A stretch of 64,000 bases of DNA from Parafrankia irregularis (GCF_001536285.1 NZ_FAOZ01000004.1:124001-188000), one strand, 5' to 3'; counted from the stretch's first letter, positions 34,976-44,041 are shown. The notes: generated by a model from the letters alone, not told the origin. Made by a program: numbers and translations.

Positions 34976-36592
34976 ATGAGGAAATCGGGACAACGCCTGT
35001 TATCCATCCTCGCTGCGGTCGGCACCGCGGCGGCGATGGCCGTGCAGGGAGCGGTGCTGGCCAGCCCGGCATCGGCCGCCACCGGGACGGGATGCGGTTC
35101 CGTCGCGCAGCCCACCGTTGCCGGCGCGACCATTCAGTCGATGTCGACAGCGGACAAGGGAGCCGACCTTCTGCTGAATGTGCCGGCGCACTGTGAGGTC
35201 ACGCTCTACCTGACCCACCCCGGCGACGGCGACAAGGTCCAGGTCGCGGTCTGGCTGCCGACGAACGGGTGGAACGGGCGGTTCCAGGGAACCGGCGGCG
35301 GTGGTTACGCGGCGAGCCTGCAGCTCGGTGACCTCAGCCTGGGCCCGAATGTCTCCACCCTTCCCTCGGCTGTGCAGGAGGGGTATGCGGCCGCGGCGAC
35401 GGATGCCGGTATCGGCTTCAACCCGCTGAGCCCCACGGCGTGGGCGCTCAAGGCCGACGGCACCGTCAACACCGGGCTGCTCACCAACTTCGCCCACCGG
35501 TCGATCCACGACATGACGGTCGCCGCGAAGCAGATCGTCGCGAGCTTCTACGGCCGCCAGGCCTCCTATTCGTACTGGAACGGCTGCTCGACCGGCGGCC
35601 GCCAGGGAATGATGGAAGCCCAGCGGTATCCGGGCGACTACGACGGCATCATGGCGTCGGCTCCGGCGATCAACTGGGACACGTTCGTCCCGGCCGAGCT
35701 GTGGCCGCAGGTCGTGATGAACGACCTGAAGACATACCCGAGCGCCTGCAAGTTCAAGGTGTTCACCGATGCGGCGATCGCCGCCTGCAACGGGGGCGAC
35801 ACGGTGGCCGGCGGCCTCATCAGCCAGCCGGAGACCTGCGGGTTCGACCCGAAGAGCCTGATCGGCAAAGTAATCTTCTGTGATCTCACGTTCCAGACGA
35901 TTACCGCCAAGGACGCCGAGGTCGTGCGGAGGATCTGGGAAGGGCCGACGTCGGCGGACGGCCAACAGGTCTGGTATGGACTTCCGAAGGGTGCCGCGAT
36001 CGACATGGTCGCCGGAACAACCTCGGACCTGCTCGGGCGGCGGAGCGGTTCACCGAACTCGCTGATCGCGGACTGGGTCAGGTACTTCCTTCTGAAGCAG
36101 CCGTCGGCAGACATCGCGGCTGTCACACCCACCCAGCTGGTGTCGCTCATCGGGCAGTCCCAGGCCGAGTACAAGGAGGTCATCGGGACCGGAGATCCGG
36201 ACCTGACCGCATTCAAGAACCGCGGCGGAAAGATTCTCGGCTGGCACGGCCTCGCGGATCAGCTGATCTTCCCGCAGGGAACGGTCGACTACTACAAGCG
36301 GGTGCAGAACACCATGGGCGGGGCGGCGAGCACCAATGACTTCTATCGTCTCTTCCTCGCTCCGGGGGTCGGGCACTGTGGCATCGGGGGGAACGGGCCC
36401 GTTCCGACGAACGTGCTCGCCTCTCTGGTGAACTGGGTCGAGAACGGCCAGGCTCCGGCCACGCTGACCTCCTCGACCACCAGCCTCACCGAGGGCACGA
36501 TCACTCGGAACATCTGCCTCTACCCCGAGGTCGCCCGCTACAACGGCCAGGGCGACCGAAAGCTGGCGAGCAGCTACCACTGCGCTGCCTGA
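34976..36592 (+). CDS. Secreted tannase/feruloyl esterase family protein
   Basis: A 538-residue exported esterase. A signal peptide (about residues 1-36, core ILAAVGTAAAMAVQGAVLA, ending ASA) precedes the tannase-family fold. The CS-D-HC motif of this family is seen as GCSTGGRQG (nucleophile Ser next to Cys), an Asp in the GWHGLADQLI segment and GVGHCGIGG (catalytic His beside the pairing Cys). Members release hydroxycinnamic or gallic acids from plant polymers outside the cell. ATG 34976 has AGGGA upstream. It lies 99 bp after the diol dehydrogenase and before a strong hairpin, so it can be in the same transcript; it would supply aromatic acids to the importer and dioxygenase. Confidence 0.9.
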   Translation: MRKSGQRLLSILAAVGTAAAMAVQGAVLASPASAATGTGCGSVAQPTVAGATIQSMSTADKGADLLLNVPAHCEVTLYLTHPGDGDKVQVAVWLPTNGWNGRFQGTGGGGYAASLQLGDLSLGPNVSTLPSAVQEGYAAAATDAGIGFNPLSPTAWALKADGTVNTGLLTNFAHRSIHDMTVAAKQIVASFYGRQASYSYWNGCSTGGRQGMMEAQRYPGDYDGIMASAPAINWDTFVPAELWPQVVMNDLKTYPSACKFKVFTDAAIAACNGGDTVAGGLISQPETCGFDPKSLIGKVIFCDLTFQTITAKDAEVVRRIWEGPTSADGQQVWYGLPKGAAIDMVAGTTSDLLGRRSGSPNSLIADWVRYFLLKQPSADIAAVTPTQLVSLIGQSQAEYKEVIGTGDPDLTAFKNRGGKILGWHGLADQLIFPQGTVDYYKRVQNTMGGAASTNDFYRLFLAPGVGHCGIGGNGPVPTNVLASLVNWVENGQAPATLTSSTTSLTEGTITRNICLYPEVARYNGQGDRKLASSYHCAA

Positions 36593-36603
36593 CGAGCGCC
36601 CCG

Positions 36604-36651
36604 GCCGGTTCTGTGGTCCGCGCGCAACGTTGTGCGGACCACAGAACCGGC
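36604..36651 (+). terminator. Strong hairpin terminator of the dioxygenase/tannase operon
   Basis: An 18-bp perfect inverted repeat (36604-36621 with 36634-36651, arms GCCGGTTCTGTGGTCCGC) around a 12-base loop, 12 bp after the tannase-family stop. There is no U-run, as is common in actinomycetes. Confidence 0.88.
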
Positions 36652-36841
36652 TCTCCTGCGTGTTCACGGACTGCCGTCTCGGCGGCAATGCGGCCGGGTC
36701 CTCCGCCAGCACAGATCTCATCTGCGGCTTCGCGATTGTCGGTGTCACGCTGATCTGCTGGCAAAGGCGGATGCCGCCGGCACGGCCTGATGCTCCTGCG
36801 CGCACCCCACCTGGACCGGCGGCCGCGACGCGCCCCGCCGC

Positions 36842-37564
36842 GTGGCTTCCATCACCGCCAGGCCGAAGGTGCGGACGGTGACGCCGCAATACAGTGAAGG
36901 CGTGGAGTCGGGTCATGCCGTTGTCGCGCGCAACATCCGTCTCCTCAGACAGCAGCGGGGGCTCTCGCTGGCCGAGCTTGCCCGTCAGTCCGGGCTGGCC
37001 AAGCAGACGCTGTCGAAGCTGGAGCAGAGCAACGGCAACCCGACCGTCGACACCCTGTTCTCGATCGCGACCGCACTCGGCGTCCCGGTCACCCGGTTGG
37101 TTGCCGAGCGCGAGCAGATCGTCGCCGTTCAGCGGGCGAACGACGTCGTCTGGCAGCGGCACGACAGCCACGAGGTCCGCCTGCTGGACCACGTCTACGG
37201 GTCCGGGGTCATCGAGAACTACCTGATGCGCATCCACCCGGTACCGGAGGGCGGCGGTGGAGTGCCTGAGCTCCACCCGGCGGGCACGCTCGAGCATCTC
37301 TACGTCATCGTCGGAAGTGTCCGTGTCGGTCCGGTGGACAGCCCCATCGAACTGCGCGAGGGAGATTTCGCGCGATATGCCGGTGACCGGCCACACAGGT
37401 ACGAGTCGCTGTCAGGTGAGAGCCTGGTACACATCGTGGTCAGTGTTCCCCGTGTCCAGCCCGGCACGGGTGTCATGGGAACCCAGCACGGGGGCGGCCT
37501 CCGTCGCCGGATGGGGGAGTCCTGGGCCCCGGCTGAAGAACACGAACAGGCCGAGGACTCCTGA
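36842..37564 (+). CDS. XRE-cupin transcriptional regulator
   Basis: A regulator of about 240 residues. The N-terminal XRE helix-turn-helix (RNIRLLRQQRGLSLAELARQSG, then KQTLSKLEQSNGNP) is followed by a C-terminal cupin barrel (PAGTLEHLYVIVGSVRVG, ELREGDFARYAGDRPHRYES) that would bind a small ligand. Several GTG codons are possible starts (36842, 36869, 36878, 36902); the helix-turn-helix begins after all of them. Proteins of this class control catabolic, polyamine or efflux genes. The stop codon lies inside a perfect 15-bp tandem duplication. Confidence 0.88.
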   Translation: MASITARPKVRTVTPQYSEGVESGHAVVARNIRLLRQQRGLSLAELARQSGLAKQTLSKLEQSNGNPTVDTLFSIATALGVPVTRLVAEREQIVAVQRANDVVWQRHDSHEVRLLDHVYGSGVIENYLMRIHPVPEGGGGVPELHPAGTLEHLYVIVGSVRVGPVDSPIELREGDFARYAGDRPHRYESLSGESLVHIVVSVPRVQPGTGVMGTQHGGGLRRRMGESWAPAEEHEQAEDS

Positions 37565-37590
37565 AAAGGCGTTGTCTGAAAAGGCGTTGT
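37561..37590. repeat. Perfect 15-bp tandem duplication over a stop codon
   Basis: CTGAAAAGGCGTTGT occurs twice without gap (37561-37575 and 37576-37590). The first copy contains the TGA stop of the XRE-cupin gene at 37562-37564. Confidence 0.95.
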
Positions 37591-37637
37591 CCCCGTCCGC
37601 TGCTCCGGTGAGCGAGGGCGAACGTATTTGTCAGGGC

Positions 37638-38483
37638 CTAGATCCTGGGGCCGACTCCGATATCGGCGCCCCTGCGTAACGTCGCCGCCGCGACGGCGCG
37701 AGATGCCTCGTATCCCACCCGGCGTAAGATCGGGGCATATCTGGCGGGATCGAACCGCTGATGCGGGCCGGCGACCGACAGCGCCGCGAGTGGCTGCCGC
37801 GCCAGGCCCATGACCGGCACGGCGACGCAGGAGAGCCCAAGCGCCGCTTCCTGGCGGTCGTAGGCGATCCCGTCCTCACGGATGCGCCCCAGTTCGGCGC
37901 GGAGCAGCCCGGTGTCGGAGATGGAGTACTCGGTACGTGCCGGCAGGGCGGCCGCCCTGGCGATGATCTCGGCGGTGGCGGGAGCGAAGGCGAGCATCGC
38001 CTTGCCGACGCCGGTGCAGTGGGCGGGCAGCCGAGTGCCGATCCTGGAGGGTGATCGCGCCGCCCGATGGCCGTGGATCTTGTTGATGTACGCCACCTCG
38101 TCGCCGTGCAACACGGCGAGATGCACCGTCTCGTGGGTGTGCTCGTAGAGATCGACGAGATAGGGGAGCAGCTTGTCGTGGACCAGTGAGGTGGTCGGGC
38201 CGTAGACGCAGGATCCCAGGTCGGACACGTGCGGGCTCAGCCGGTAGTCGCTGCCGACACGCTCGACGAACTCGTTGCGCTGCAGGATCGCCAGCAGGCG
38301 AAAGGCCGTCGACTTGGTCATCTGGGTGCGTCGGGCCAGTTCGCTCACACCGATCTCGCGGCCCTCGCCTGCGAGAGAACGGACGAGAAGCAACGCCTTG
38401 TCCACGGCTGTCACTGCTGTCACTGCTGTCACCGCTGTCTGCTGGCTGGCCACGGCGGACTCGATGACGTCACCGTTCTCCAT
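37638..38483 (-). CDS. IclR-family transcriptional regulator
   Basis: A 281-residue regulator. The N-terminal winged helix (VDKALLLVRSLAGEGREIGVSELARRTQMTKSTAFRLL pattern, seen at about residues 27-75) is followed by the IclR effector domain with RLPAHCTGVGKAML and the ending AALSVAGPHQRF. IclR proteins commonly control aromatic catabolic operons, and the island at 20-36.6 kb has no other dedicated regulator inside it, so this is a candidate. ATG 38483 with GGAGGA 4 bp upstream is preferred over the GTG at 38531. Near the N-terminus a 9-bp DNA repeat encodes TAV three to four times. Confidence 0.88.
   Translation of the reverse strand: MENGDVIESAVASQQTAVTAVTAVTAVDKALLLVRSLAGEGREIGVSELARRTQMTKSTAFRLLAILQRNEFVERVGSDYRLSPHVSDLGSCVYGPTTSLVHDKLLPYLVDLYEHTHETVHLAVLHGDEVAYINKIHGHRAARSPSRIGTRLPAHCTGVGKAMLAFAPATAEIIARAAALPARTEYSISDTGLLRAELGRIREDGIAYDRQEAALGLSCVAVPVMGLARQPLAALSVAGPHQRFDPARYAPILRRVGYEASRAVAAATLRRGADIGVGPRI
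38407..38433. repeat. 9-bp tandem repeat inside the IclR gene
   Basis: GCTGTCACT is repeated three times, with a degenerate fourth unit, giving TAV-TAV-TAV ahead of the DNA-binding domain. It is in frame. Confidence 0.85.
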
Positions 38484-38542
38484 GGGGTCCTCCGGCGCAT
38501 CCGCGGACAACTGTAGTAGACGCTCATCCACTTTAGATGACC

Positions 38543-38572
38543 CCCATCGGCGCTGTAAACCGGACCGATGGG
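38543..38572. promoter_or_regulatory. Inverted repeat upstream of the IclR gene
   Basis: CCCATCGG (38543-38550) and CCGATGGG (38565-38572) form 8-bp perfect arms around a 14-bp AT-richer spacer, between the divergent starts of the IclR gene and the DUF4184 gene. A candidate autoregulatory operator. Confidence 0.5.
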
Positions 38573-38648
38573 TCCTGGAGGCATGAGTCGGCGGGTTCCC
38601 CTAGTGGTCGCCCGGTACATTCGGGGCGACAGGTGCTGAGGGGGCTGG

Positions 38649-39377
38649 GTGCCGTTCACTGCGAGCCATCCCGCGGCGGTCCTGCCGCTGCGCGGGCTCG
38701 GTCTGCCGATGAGTGCGATGGTCGTGGGCTCGATGGTTCCCGACGTGCCGGTCTTCGGCCGGTGGGCGGATCTGTACCGGCTCACGCACAGCCTGCTCGG
38801 GGTCGTCACCGTCGTACCCGCCCTGAGCATCGTGGTGCTGCTGGTGTGGAGTCACCTGGTGCGTGACGCCCTGGTCGACCTGGCGCCGGATGCGGTCCGG
38901 CTGCGGCTCGCTCCCCGAGCGCGGCTGAGTCGGCGCCAGTGGATGCTCGCTCCCGCGGCCGCGATGGTGGGCGGGCTGACGCATGTGGGCTGGGACCTGT
39001 TCACCCACCGCGACCGGTGGGGTTTCCATCAGTTCGCCTGGTTGCGTGCCGAGCACGCGGGCCTGCCCGGGTATGGCTGGCTGCAGTACGGCAGCAGCCT
39101 GGCAGGGCTGGCCGTCGTCACGGTGGCGGTCGTCGCCCACCTGCGGGCCCTGCCGCGGGGGTCGCGCCGGCCGCGGCGGCATCCGTCCCAGGTCGTCATC
39201 CTGCCCACGGGCGTGCTGGTGGCGGTGGTGCCGTGCGTCGCGGCCGCCGCGGCGGCGACGCAGGACTCCCGTGGACTGCGCGCCGTCGCCTTCGAGGCCG
39301 CCGTCGCCGGCGTCCTGGCCCTGATCGGCGCACTGCTGATCATCGTGGCTGGCTGGTGGGCCGTACGCCCGCGCTGA
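38649..39377 (+). CDS. DUF4184-family membrane protein
   Basis: A 242-residue membrane protein. The N-terminal MPFTASHPAAVLP and GSMVPDVPVF, and GLTHVGWDLFTHRD in the middle, are signatures of DUF4184, a family of unknown role with conserved His and Asp residues and several membrane helices; about six hydrophobic segments are seen here. Start GTG 38649 has a GAGGGGGC upstream. No functional partner nearby. Confidence 0.88.
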   Translation: MPFTASHPAAVLPLRGLGLPMSAMVVGSMVPDVPVFGRWADLYRLTHSLLGVVTVVPALSIVVLLVWSHLVRDALVDLAPDAVRLRLAPRARLSRRQWMLAPAAAMVGGLTHVGWDLFTHRDRWGFHQFAWLRAEHAGLPGYGWLQYGSSLAGLAVVTVAVVAHLRALPRGSRRPRRHPSQVVILPTGVLVAVVPCVAAAAAATQDSRGLRAVAFEAAVAGVLALIGALLIIVAGWWAVRPR

Positions 39378-39450
39378 GCCCCGGGTCGGGGTCCTGTCGG
39401 GATCGTGGGTTCAACCGCGTTGGCGGAGTGCGGGCTTCACCGGCACGGAT

Positions 39451-39858
39451 TCACCCGACCAGGATCACCTTGACGCCGACCGCGTCATAGGTGCCGCGGG
39501 CACGTGCGTCCCTGGTCGCAAGGGCCAGGCCGTGCTCTTTGGCGGTGAGCGCCACCAGACCGTCGTACACGGCGCCCCCGACGATGCCGAGGCGGCTCAA
39601 GGTCGTGTGGATCTGCTGGGCGGGCGGCCCGCTCAGCACCAGCGGTGCCGTGAATCTCGCGTCGAGCAGGCGTGCGGCGTCCGGCCCGGACAGGCGGGCG
39701 TCGCCCGGGAGTCTGGTGAGCACCGAGTAGGTCTCGGCCAGGGCGTGCCCACTGAGCGTGAGCTGCTGTCCGCCCCACCATCGCGCCACATCCGTGTGGT
39801 GTTGATGGGAGCGGACAAGCAGCGGGACGGCGACACTGGTGTCGACGGCGATGGTCAC
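39451..39858 (-). CDS. PIN-domain toxin (VapC-like)
   Basis: A 135-residue PIN nuclease with the expected acidic residues: AVDTSVAVPLL (first Asp), HALAETYSVLTRL (Glu), VYDGLVALTA (Asp) and LATRDARA (last Asp). VapC-type toxins cleave RNA to halt growth. Start GTG 39858 overlaps the stop of the AbrB-like antitoxin gene by four bases, the standard antitoxin-toxin order. Confidence 0.9.
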   Translation of the reverse strand: MTIAVDTSVAVPLLVRSHQHHTDVARWWGGQQLTLSGHALAETYSVLTRLPGDARLSGPDAARLLDARFTAPLVLSGPPAQQIHTTLSRLGIVGGAVYDGLVALTAKEHGLALATRDARARGTYDAVGVKVILVG

Positions 39859-40091
39859 CTGCGGGTGGCGTCGATGAGGCCGAACAGGACGTCGTCGTCG
39901 ACAGGTGTGTCGCCGGCGGACACGAGCACCCCGTTCTCCTCGACGAGGCGGGCGGTTCTGCCGGCTGGCACGACCTGCACGCCGGCCCCGTAAGGCGAGA
40001 TGTCCACCTTCGTGCCGGGGAGCAGGCCCAGTGCGTCGCGGATGGACTTGGGCAGCACGATGCGGCCCGCCTGATCCACAACAGCTTCCAT
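39855..40091 (-). CDS. AbrB/MazE-type antitoxin
   Basis: A 78-residue DNA-binding antitoxin with the swapped-hairpin AbrB fold: MEAVVDQAGRIVLPKSIRDALGLLPG-type segment in the first 30 residues (DQAGRIVLPKSIR seen), then a C-terminal acidic stretch (VDDDVLFGLID) likely to bind the toxin. ATG 40091 gives the canonical N-terminus; the upstream open frame to 40172 is not needed. It should neutralise the PIN toxin and repress the pair. Confidence 0.88.
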   Translation of the reverse strand: MEAVVDQAGRIVLPKSIRDALGLLPGTKVDISPYGAGVQVVPAGRTARLVEENGVLVSAGDTPVDDDVLFGLIDATRR

Positions 40092-40191
40092 GGGAACACG
40101 ATACCAATCTGATCCCACTGCGCTGCCGGTGTGATCAACTCTGGTGGGAGCTGAAACCCGACGAACCGCCACGACGTCCGTCCGTCGCCCG

Positions 40192-41703
40192 TCAGTCGTC
40201 CAGGCGCGACAGAATCGCCGCGTGCGTCTGCGAGATCAGCGCTCGCATGCCGGGGAGCCGGGATTCGGCCGTGGGTGGCAGCAGCCCCTGGGCGACGCCC
40301 ACGGAAGCCGTCGCGGTCGTGACCGTGCGCCGGTGGCTGAAGGTGTCGAAGCCGGTCTTCCCGGTGTAGGCGCCCATTCCGCTGCGCCCGATGCCGCCCG
40401 ACGGGGCGCCGTCGACGCCCCAGTGCGCCAGCACGTCGTCGCGGGTCACGCCACCCGACGTCGTATGGGAAAGGAACTCCTCGAACTCCTGGTCGTCCGG
40501 TCCGAACCAGTACGCCGCGAGCGGAGACGGGTGGGCCGCGATGTGGTCCAGGGCGTCCGCGAGCTGGTCGTACCCGTGGACGGCGATGACCGGGCCGAAG
40601 ATCTCCTCCTGCGCCACCCGCATGTCAGGCGTGACGTCCAGCAGGACCGTCGGCGGTATCAGCCGCCGCCCGGGGTCGGACAGGGAGCCGGGCGGGAGGG
40701 TTCCCTGCTCGCCCTCCGCGGCGATGTGGACGACGCGTGCCCCTCGGGCCGCCGCGTCGTCGATCAGCGCCCGAACGCGCTCGAAGTTGCGGTCGTTGAC
40801 CAGCGAGACCGCCTGCGGATCGTGAAGGTAGCTGGGGAAGTGCTGGCGCACGGCGGACCCGTAGGCGGCGACGAACTCGTCGAGGCGGGCCCGCGGTACG
40901 AACACGTAGTCGGGGCACAGGCAGACCTGCCCGCCGTTGAGCAGCCGGCCGGCCGCGATCCGCTGCGCCGCCAGCGCGACGTCCGCGTCACCGCCGAGCA
41001 CGACCGGGTTCTTCCCGCCGAGCTCCAGCGTCACGGGGACCAGGTTGCGCCCGGCTGCCTCCGCCACCAGTGCTCCGACCTCCGGTGATCCGGTGAAGAT
41101 CAGGTGGTCGAACGGCAGGGAGGCGAACGCCGCCGCGGTCCGTGCGTCGCCGCGGATGACGGCGACCTCGTCCGGGTGCATGCGGGCGGCGAGCGCGCCG
41201 GCAAGCACGTCGGCGGTGCGGGACGGGATCTCCGAAACCTTGATCATGACGCGGTTGCCGGCGGCGAGGGCCTCGATGGCGGGAACGGCCACGAGCGTGA
41301 CCGGGAAGTTCCACGGGCCGATCACCCCGACCACGCCCTTGGGCCTGGCCTGGATGAAGGTCGGTGTTCCGCGCGCCGCGGAGCCGGGGACCTCCTCGTC
41401 CAGCATCCAGTCCCGCAGGTTCTCCCGGACCACCCGCAGCGCGAGGACGATCGACATGATGTCCGAGCTGAGACTGATCGACTCGGGCCGGCTGCCGAAG
41501 TCCGCGTGCAGCGCGGCGACCAGGTCATCCGCATGGTCGAGCACGGCCGCGACGAAACGGTCGATTCGCTCGAGGCGCACCTCGACACTCGGCGGCCCCT
41601 CGCGCAGGAACGCCGCCCGTTGCCGGCGCAGGATGTCGGTCTGCAGGTCGGCGGACGCGTCGACGGCAGGTGGCCTCTCGGCCCGCGCGGTGCTGGTCGC
41701 CAT
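40192..41703 (-). CDS. Aldehyde dehydrogenase, coniferyl-aldehyde type
   Basis: A 503-residue NAD(P)-dependent aldehyde dehydrogenase. VIGPWNFPV (cofactor region), ELGGKNPV (general base Glu), NGGQVCLCPDY (catalytic Cys) and QEEIFGPV are intact. The N-terminal QRAAFLREGPPS and RLERIDR segments place it in the coniferyl-aldehyde dehydrogenase subgroup, which oxidises cinnamyl-type or long aliphatic aldehydes. ATG 41703. It precedes (80 bp) nothing on its own strand but follows the ADP-forming acyl-CoA synthetase gene in the same direction, so aldehyde to acid to CoA ester is a likely sequence of steps. Confidence 0.87.
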   Translation of the reverse strand: MATSTARAERPPAVDASADLQTDILRRQRAAFLREGPPSVEVRLERIDRFVAAVLDHADDLVAALHADFGSRPESISLSSDIMSIVLALRVVRENLRDWMLDEEVPGSAARGTPTFIQARPKGVVGVIGPWNFPVTLVAVPAIEALAAGNRVMIKVSEIPSRTADVLAGALAARMHPDEVAVIRGDARTAAAFASLPFDHLIFTGSPEVGALVAEAAGRNLVPVTLELGGKNPVVLGGDADVALAAQRIAAGRLLNGGQVCLCPDYVFVPRARLDEFVAAYGSAVRQHFPSYLHDPQAVSLVNDRNFERVRALIDDAAARGARVVHIAAEGEQGTLPPGSLSDPGRRLIPPTVLLDVTPDMRVAQEEIFGPVIAVHGYDQLADALDHIAAHPSPLAAYWFGPDDQEFEEFLSHTTSGGVTRDDVLAHWGVDGAPSGGIGRSGMGAYTGKTGFDTFSHRRTVTTATASVGVAQGLLPPTAESRLPGMRALISQTHAAILSRLDD

Positions 41704-41783
41704 GGCTTCATCCCTTCAGGAGTTCAGGTGCGCCGGAGTTCACCGAGTGCGGGAGCGATCGGTTCCTGCGCGGACGATCGGGT

Positions 41784-43946
41784 TCATGAACGGGGGCTTC
41801 CTGATCCGCCGCGCCAGGTCAGCAGTCCGTCGAGTGCCTCGACGACGTCGCGGCCGACCAGGAGCGGATTGATCTCGAGCGTGTCGATCGAGTCCCCGAG
41901 CGCGGTCGCCAGGTCCGCGATCGCACGTATCGCCGTGACCAGCGACGGGAGGTCCACCGGAGGACGGCCTCGGGTCCCCCGCAGGAGCGGGGCCGCGCGC
42001 AGGCTGTGCAGGGCACGCCGGATCTCGTCGTCGCCGGCCGGCAGCGGCAGCAGGACGGTGTCGCGGATGACCTCGACGAGGACGCCGCCCAGGCCGACCG
42101 CGAGAACGTGGCCCCAGCCCGGATGGTGGGTGACCCCGACGATCAGCTCGATGCCGCCGGTGCGCATCGGCGACACCAGGATCCCGTCGACGTGCGCGGC
42201 GGGAGCCGCCACCGCGATCCCGTCGAAGATCGCGTCGTAGGCCTCGCCGACCTGCGTGGCGTCGCGCAGGTCGAGGCGGACACCACCGACGTCGCTCTTG
42301 TGCGCGAGGTCGCGCGACACGGCCTTCAGCGCGACGGGGACACCAAACCGCACCGCGGCCTCGACCGCCTGCGCCCGCGTGCTGACGAAGTCGGCGGGCA
42401 CCACGGGAACACCGGCCGAGCGGAGCAGGTCGCGAACCTCGGCCTCGGACAGCGGCGAGCCGGCGACCACCGTGCGCGTGGTGGCCGTCAGGTCACCTGA
42501 GCTGGCCGTCGGGTCACTCGAGCTGGCCGTCAGGTCACCTGAGGCGTCCGCTGACTGGTGGTCGAGCTCGGTCAGCCGCCGCCCCCACCACGAGACCCTG
42601 GCCATCGCGGTCATCGCGTCGCGAATGCTCGGCAGGTAGAGCAGCTCGCACTCCGCCAGCACCTGGGCTGTCTCCTCGTCCAGCGCGCTGTCGACCGTGG
42701 CCACGTAGGCGCCGGGCGCACCGGCGGACTGGAGCGCTTTCGCGATCGCGGGCATCGGTGCCGGTGTCGGGCGACCGCCGATCACCGCGACGAAACCGAC
42801 CCGTGGGTCGGACGCGACGATCTCCGCTGCCCGTGGCAGCAGCGACAGGTCGCTCATGCCTGCGCCGGTGACGTCGAGCGGGTTCTGGACGTGGCCGAGA
42901 TCCGACACGACGGCCGCGAGGTCCTGCTCAGTGCGTGCGGACAGTGCCGGGAGCGGGAGACCCACCTCCTCGGCACGGTCCGCGACGACGTCGCAGGCGC
43001 CACCGGACAGGGAGACGACACCGACTCCCGGGGAGCGCCAGGGCCCGGTCGCCGCGGCCAGGTTCGCGGTATGCAGCAACTCCTCCAGGTGGTCGACGCG
43101 CAGCACCGCGTCCTGGCGGAACACGGCGTCGATGACAGCGTCGTCGCCGACGAGGGCGCCGGTGTGTGCCAGCGCCGTGCGTGCGGAGAGGTCACTGGAG
43201 CCGACCTTGAGGATGACGAGAGCCCTGCGGGCCGCCGCGGCTCTGCGCGCCACCTCCCGGAAGAGCGCGGGCTGGCGGAGCGTCTCCGCGAACACCGCGA
43301 TGGCGCGGGTGTCGTCGTCGTCGATCAGGTAGTCGAGGACGTCCTCGGCCGTGACCATGGCCTCGTTGCCGGTCGTGACGGCGAAGCTCAGCGCGATCCC
43401 GTGGGTGGCGGCGAACCGGGTGAGCGACCCGGCTCCCGCGCCGCTCTGGGACACCAGCGCCACCTGGCCGCGGCGTGGCTGGATGCCGGGCAGCGCGCCG
43501 GCGGCGACACCGGCCGCGACGTTGGCGAATCCCAGCATGTTCGGGCCGAGCAGAGTGATCCCGGCCTCGCGGCACTGGGCGACGAGGGCGTCCTGCGCCC
43601 GCGCCCCCTCGGGCCCGGTCTCGGCGTAACCGGCGGAGAGGACCACGGCCGAGCGGGCTCCCGCGGCGGCGGCGTCCTCGACGGCCTGGGCCACCATGCC
43701 TCGGTGCACCATGATGTACGCGCAGTCGACGCCGCCGGGCACGTCCACGCACCGTTCGTAGGCGGGCTGCCCGAAAACGTTCGCGGTACGCGGATTGATC
43801 AGATGAGTGCGCGCCCGCGCGCCGAACCGCTCGACGAGGTCCCACGAGATCCGGAAGAAGCCGGACGACTCGCTGGCACCGATGAAGGCGACGGAGCGCG
43901 GCTGGAACAGCGCCGCCATCTGCTCGCGTGGGATCGTGGGAGCCAC
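41784..43946 (-). CDS. ADP-forming acyl-CoA synthetase (fused ACD type)
   Basis: A 720-residue enzyme that joins an acid to CoA using ATP and releasing ADP. The N-terminal CoA-binding domain (VAFIGASESSGFF), the succinyl-CoA-ligase-like domains (GLLGPNMLGFANVA-type segment, VSQSGAGAGSL) and the phosphohistidine loop region TALAHTGALVGDD are followed by an ATP-grasp domain (AVRFGVPVALKAVSRDLAHKSDVGGV pattern, residues about 520-710). The linker between the halves is made of 21-bp DNA repeats (42482-42544) reading as S/T-rich units. Relatives include acetyl-, aryl- and feruloyl-CoA synthetases. GTG 43946 has GAGG upstream and is divergent from the TetR gene, with which it shares an operator. 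Confidence 0.88.
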   Translation of the reverse strand: MAPTIPREQMAALFQPRSVAFIGASESSGFFRISWDLVERFGARARTHLINPRTANVFGQPAYERCVDVPGGVDCAYIMVHRGMVAQAVEDAAAAGARSAVVLSAGYAETGPEGARAQDALVAQCREAGITLLGPNMLGFANVAAGVAAGALPGIQPRRGQVALVSQSGAGAGSLTRFAATHGIALSFAVTTGNEAMVTAEDVLDYLIDDDDTRAIAVFAETLRQPALFREVARRAAAARRALVILKVGSSDLSARTALAHTGALVGDDAVIDAVFRQDAVLRVDHLEELLHTANLAAATGPWRSPGVGVVSLSGGACDVVADRAEEVGLPLPALSARTEQDLAAVVSDLGHVQNPLDVTGAGMSDLSLLPRAAEIVASDPRVGFVAVIGGRPTPAPMPAIAKALQSAGAPGAYVATVDSALDEETAQVLAECELLYLPSIRDAMTAMARVSWWGRRLTELDHQSADASGDLTASSSDPTASSGDLTATTRTVVAGSPLSEAEVRDLLRSAGVPVVPADFVSTRAQAVEAAVRFGVPVALKAVSRDLAHKSDVGGVRLDLRDATQVGEAYDAIFDGIAVAAPAAHVDGILVSPMRTGGIELIVGVTHHPGWGHVLAVGLGGVLVEVIRDTVLLPLPAGDDEIRRALHSLRAAPLLRGTRGRPPVDLPSLVTAIRAIADLATALGDSIDTLEINPLLVGRDVVEALDGLLTWRGGSGSPRS
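42482..42544. repeat. 21-bp tandem repeat inside the acyl-CoA synthetase linker
   Basis: Three units of TGGCCGTCAGGTCACCTGAGC (units at 42482, 42503 and 42524; the middle unit has four substitutions) encode repeated Ser-Thr-Asp-Leu linker residues between the CoA-ligase and ATP-grasp halves. In frame. Confidence 0.85.
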
Positions 43947-44012
43947 GTGTCGTCAACCTCCGTGCGCAGGTCCCGGCGGGGCCGGGTCGCCCGACGACGA
44001 GAGACATTACTG

Positions 44013-44030
44013 TACGAGTTCCGTACGTAA
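44013..44030. promoter_or_regulatory. TetR operator, copy 1 (TACG-N5-CGTACGTAA)
   Basis: TACG-AGTTC-CGTACGTAA lies between the divergent acyl-CoA synthetase and TetR starts, 12 bp before the TetR GTG. It matches the site at 44765-44782 in 14 of 18 positions, including all of TACG and CGTACGTAA. Confidence 0.75.
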
Positions 44031-44041
44031 AAGGGGAATAT

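Noticed and set aside
39379-39391. CCCCG-GGT-CGGGG hairpin after the DUF4184 gene as a terminator
   Set aside because: Only a 5-bp GC stem; such stems are frequent by chance at this base composition.
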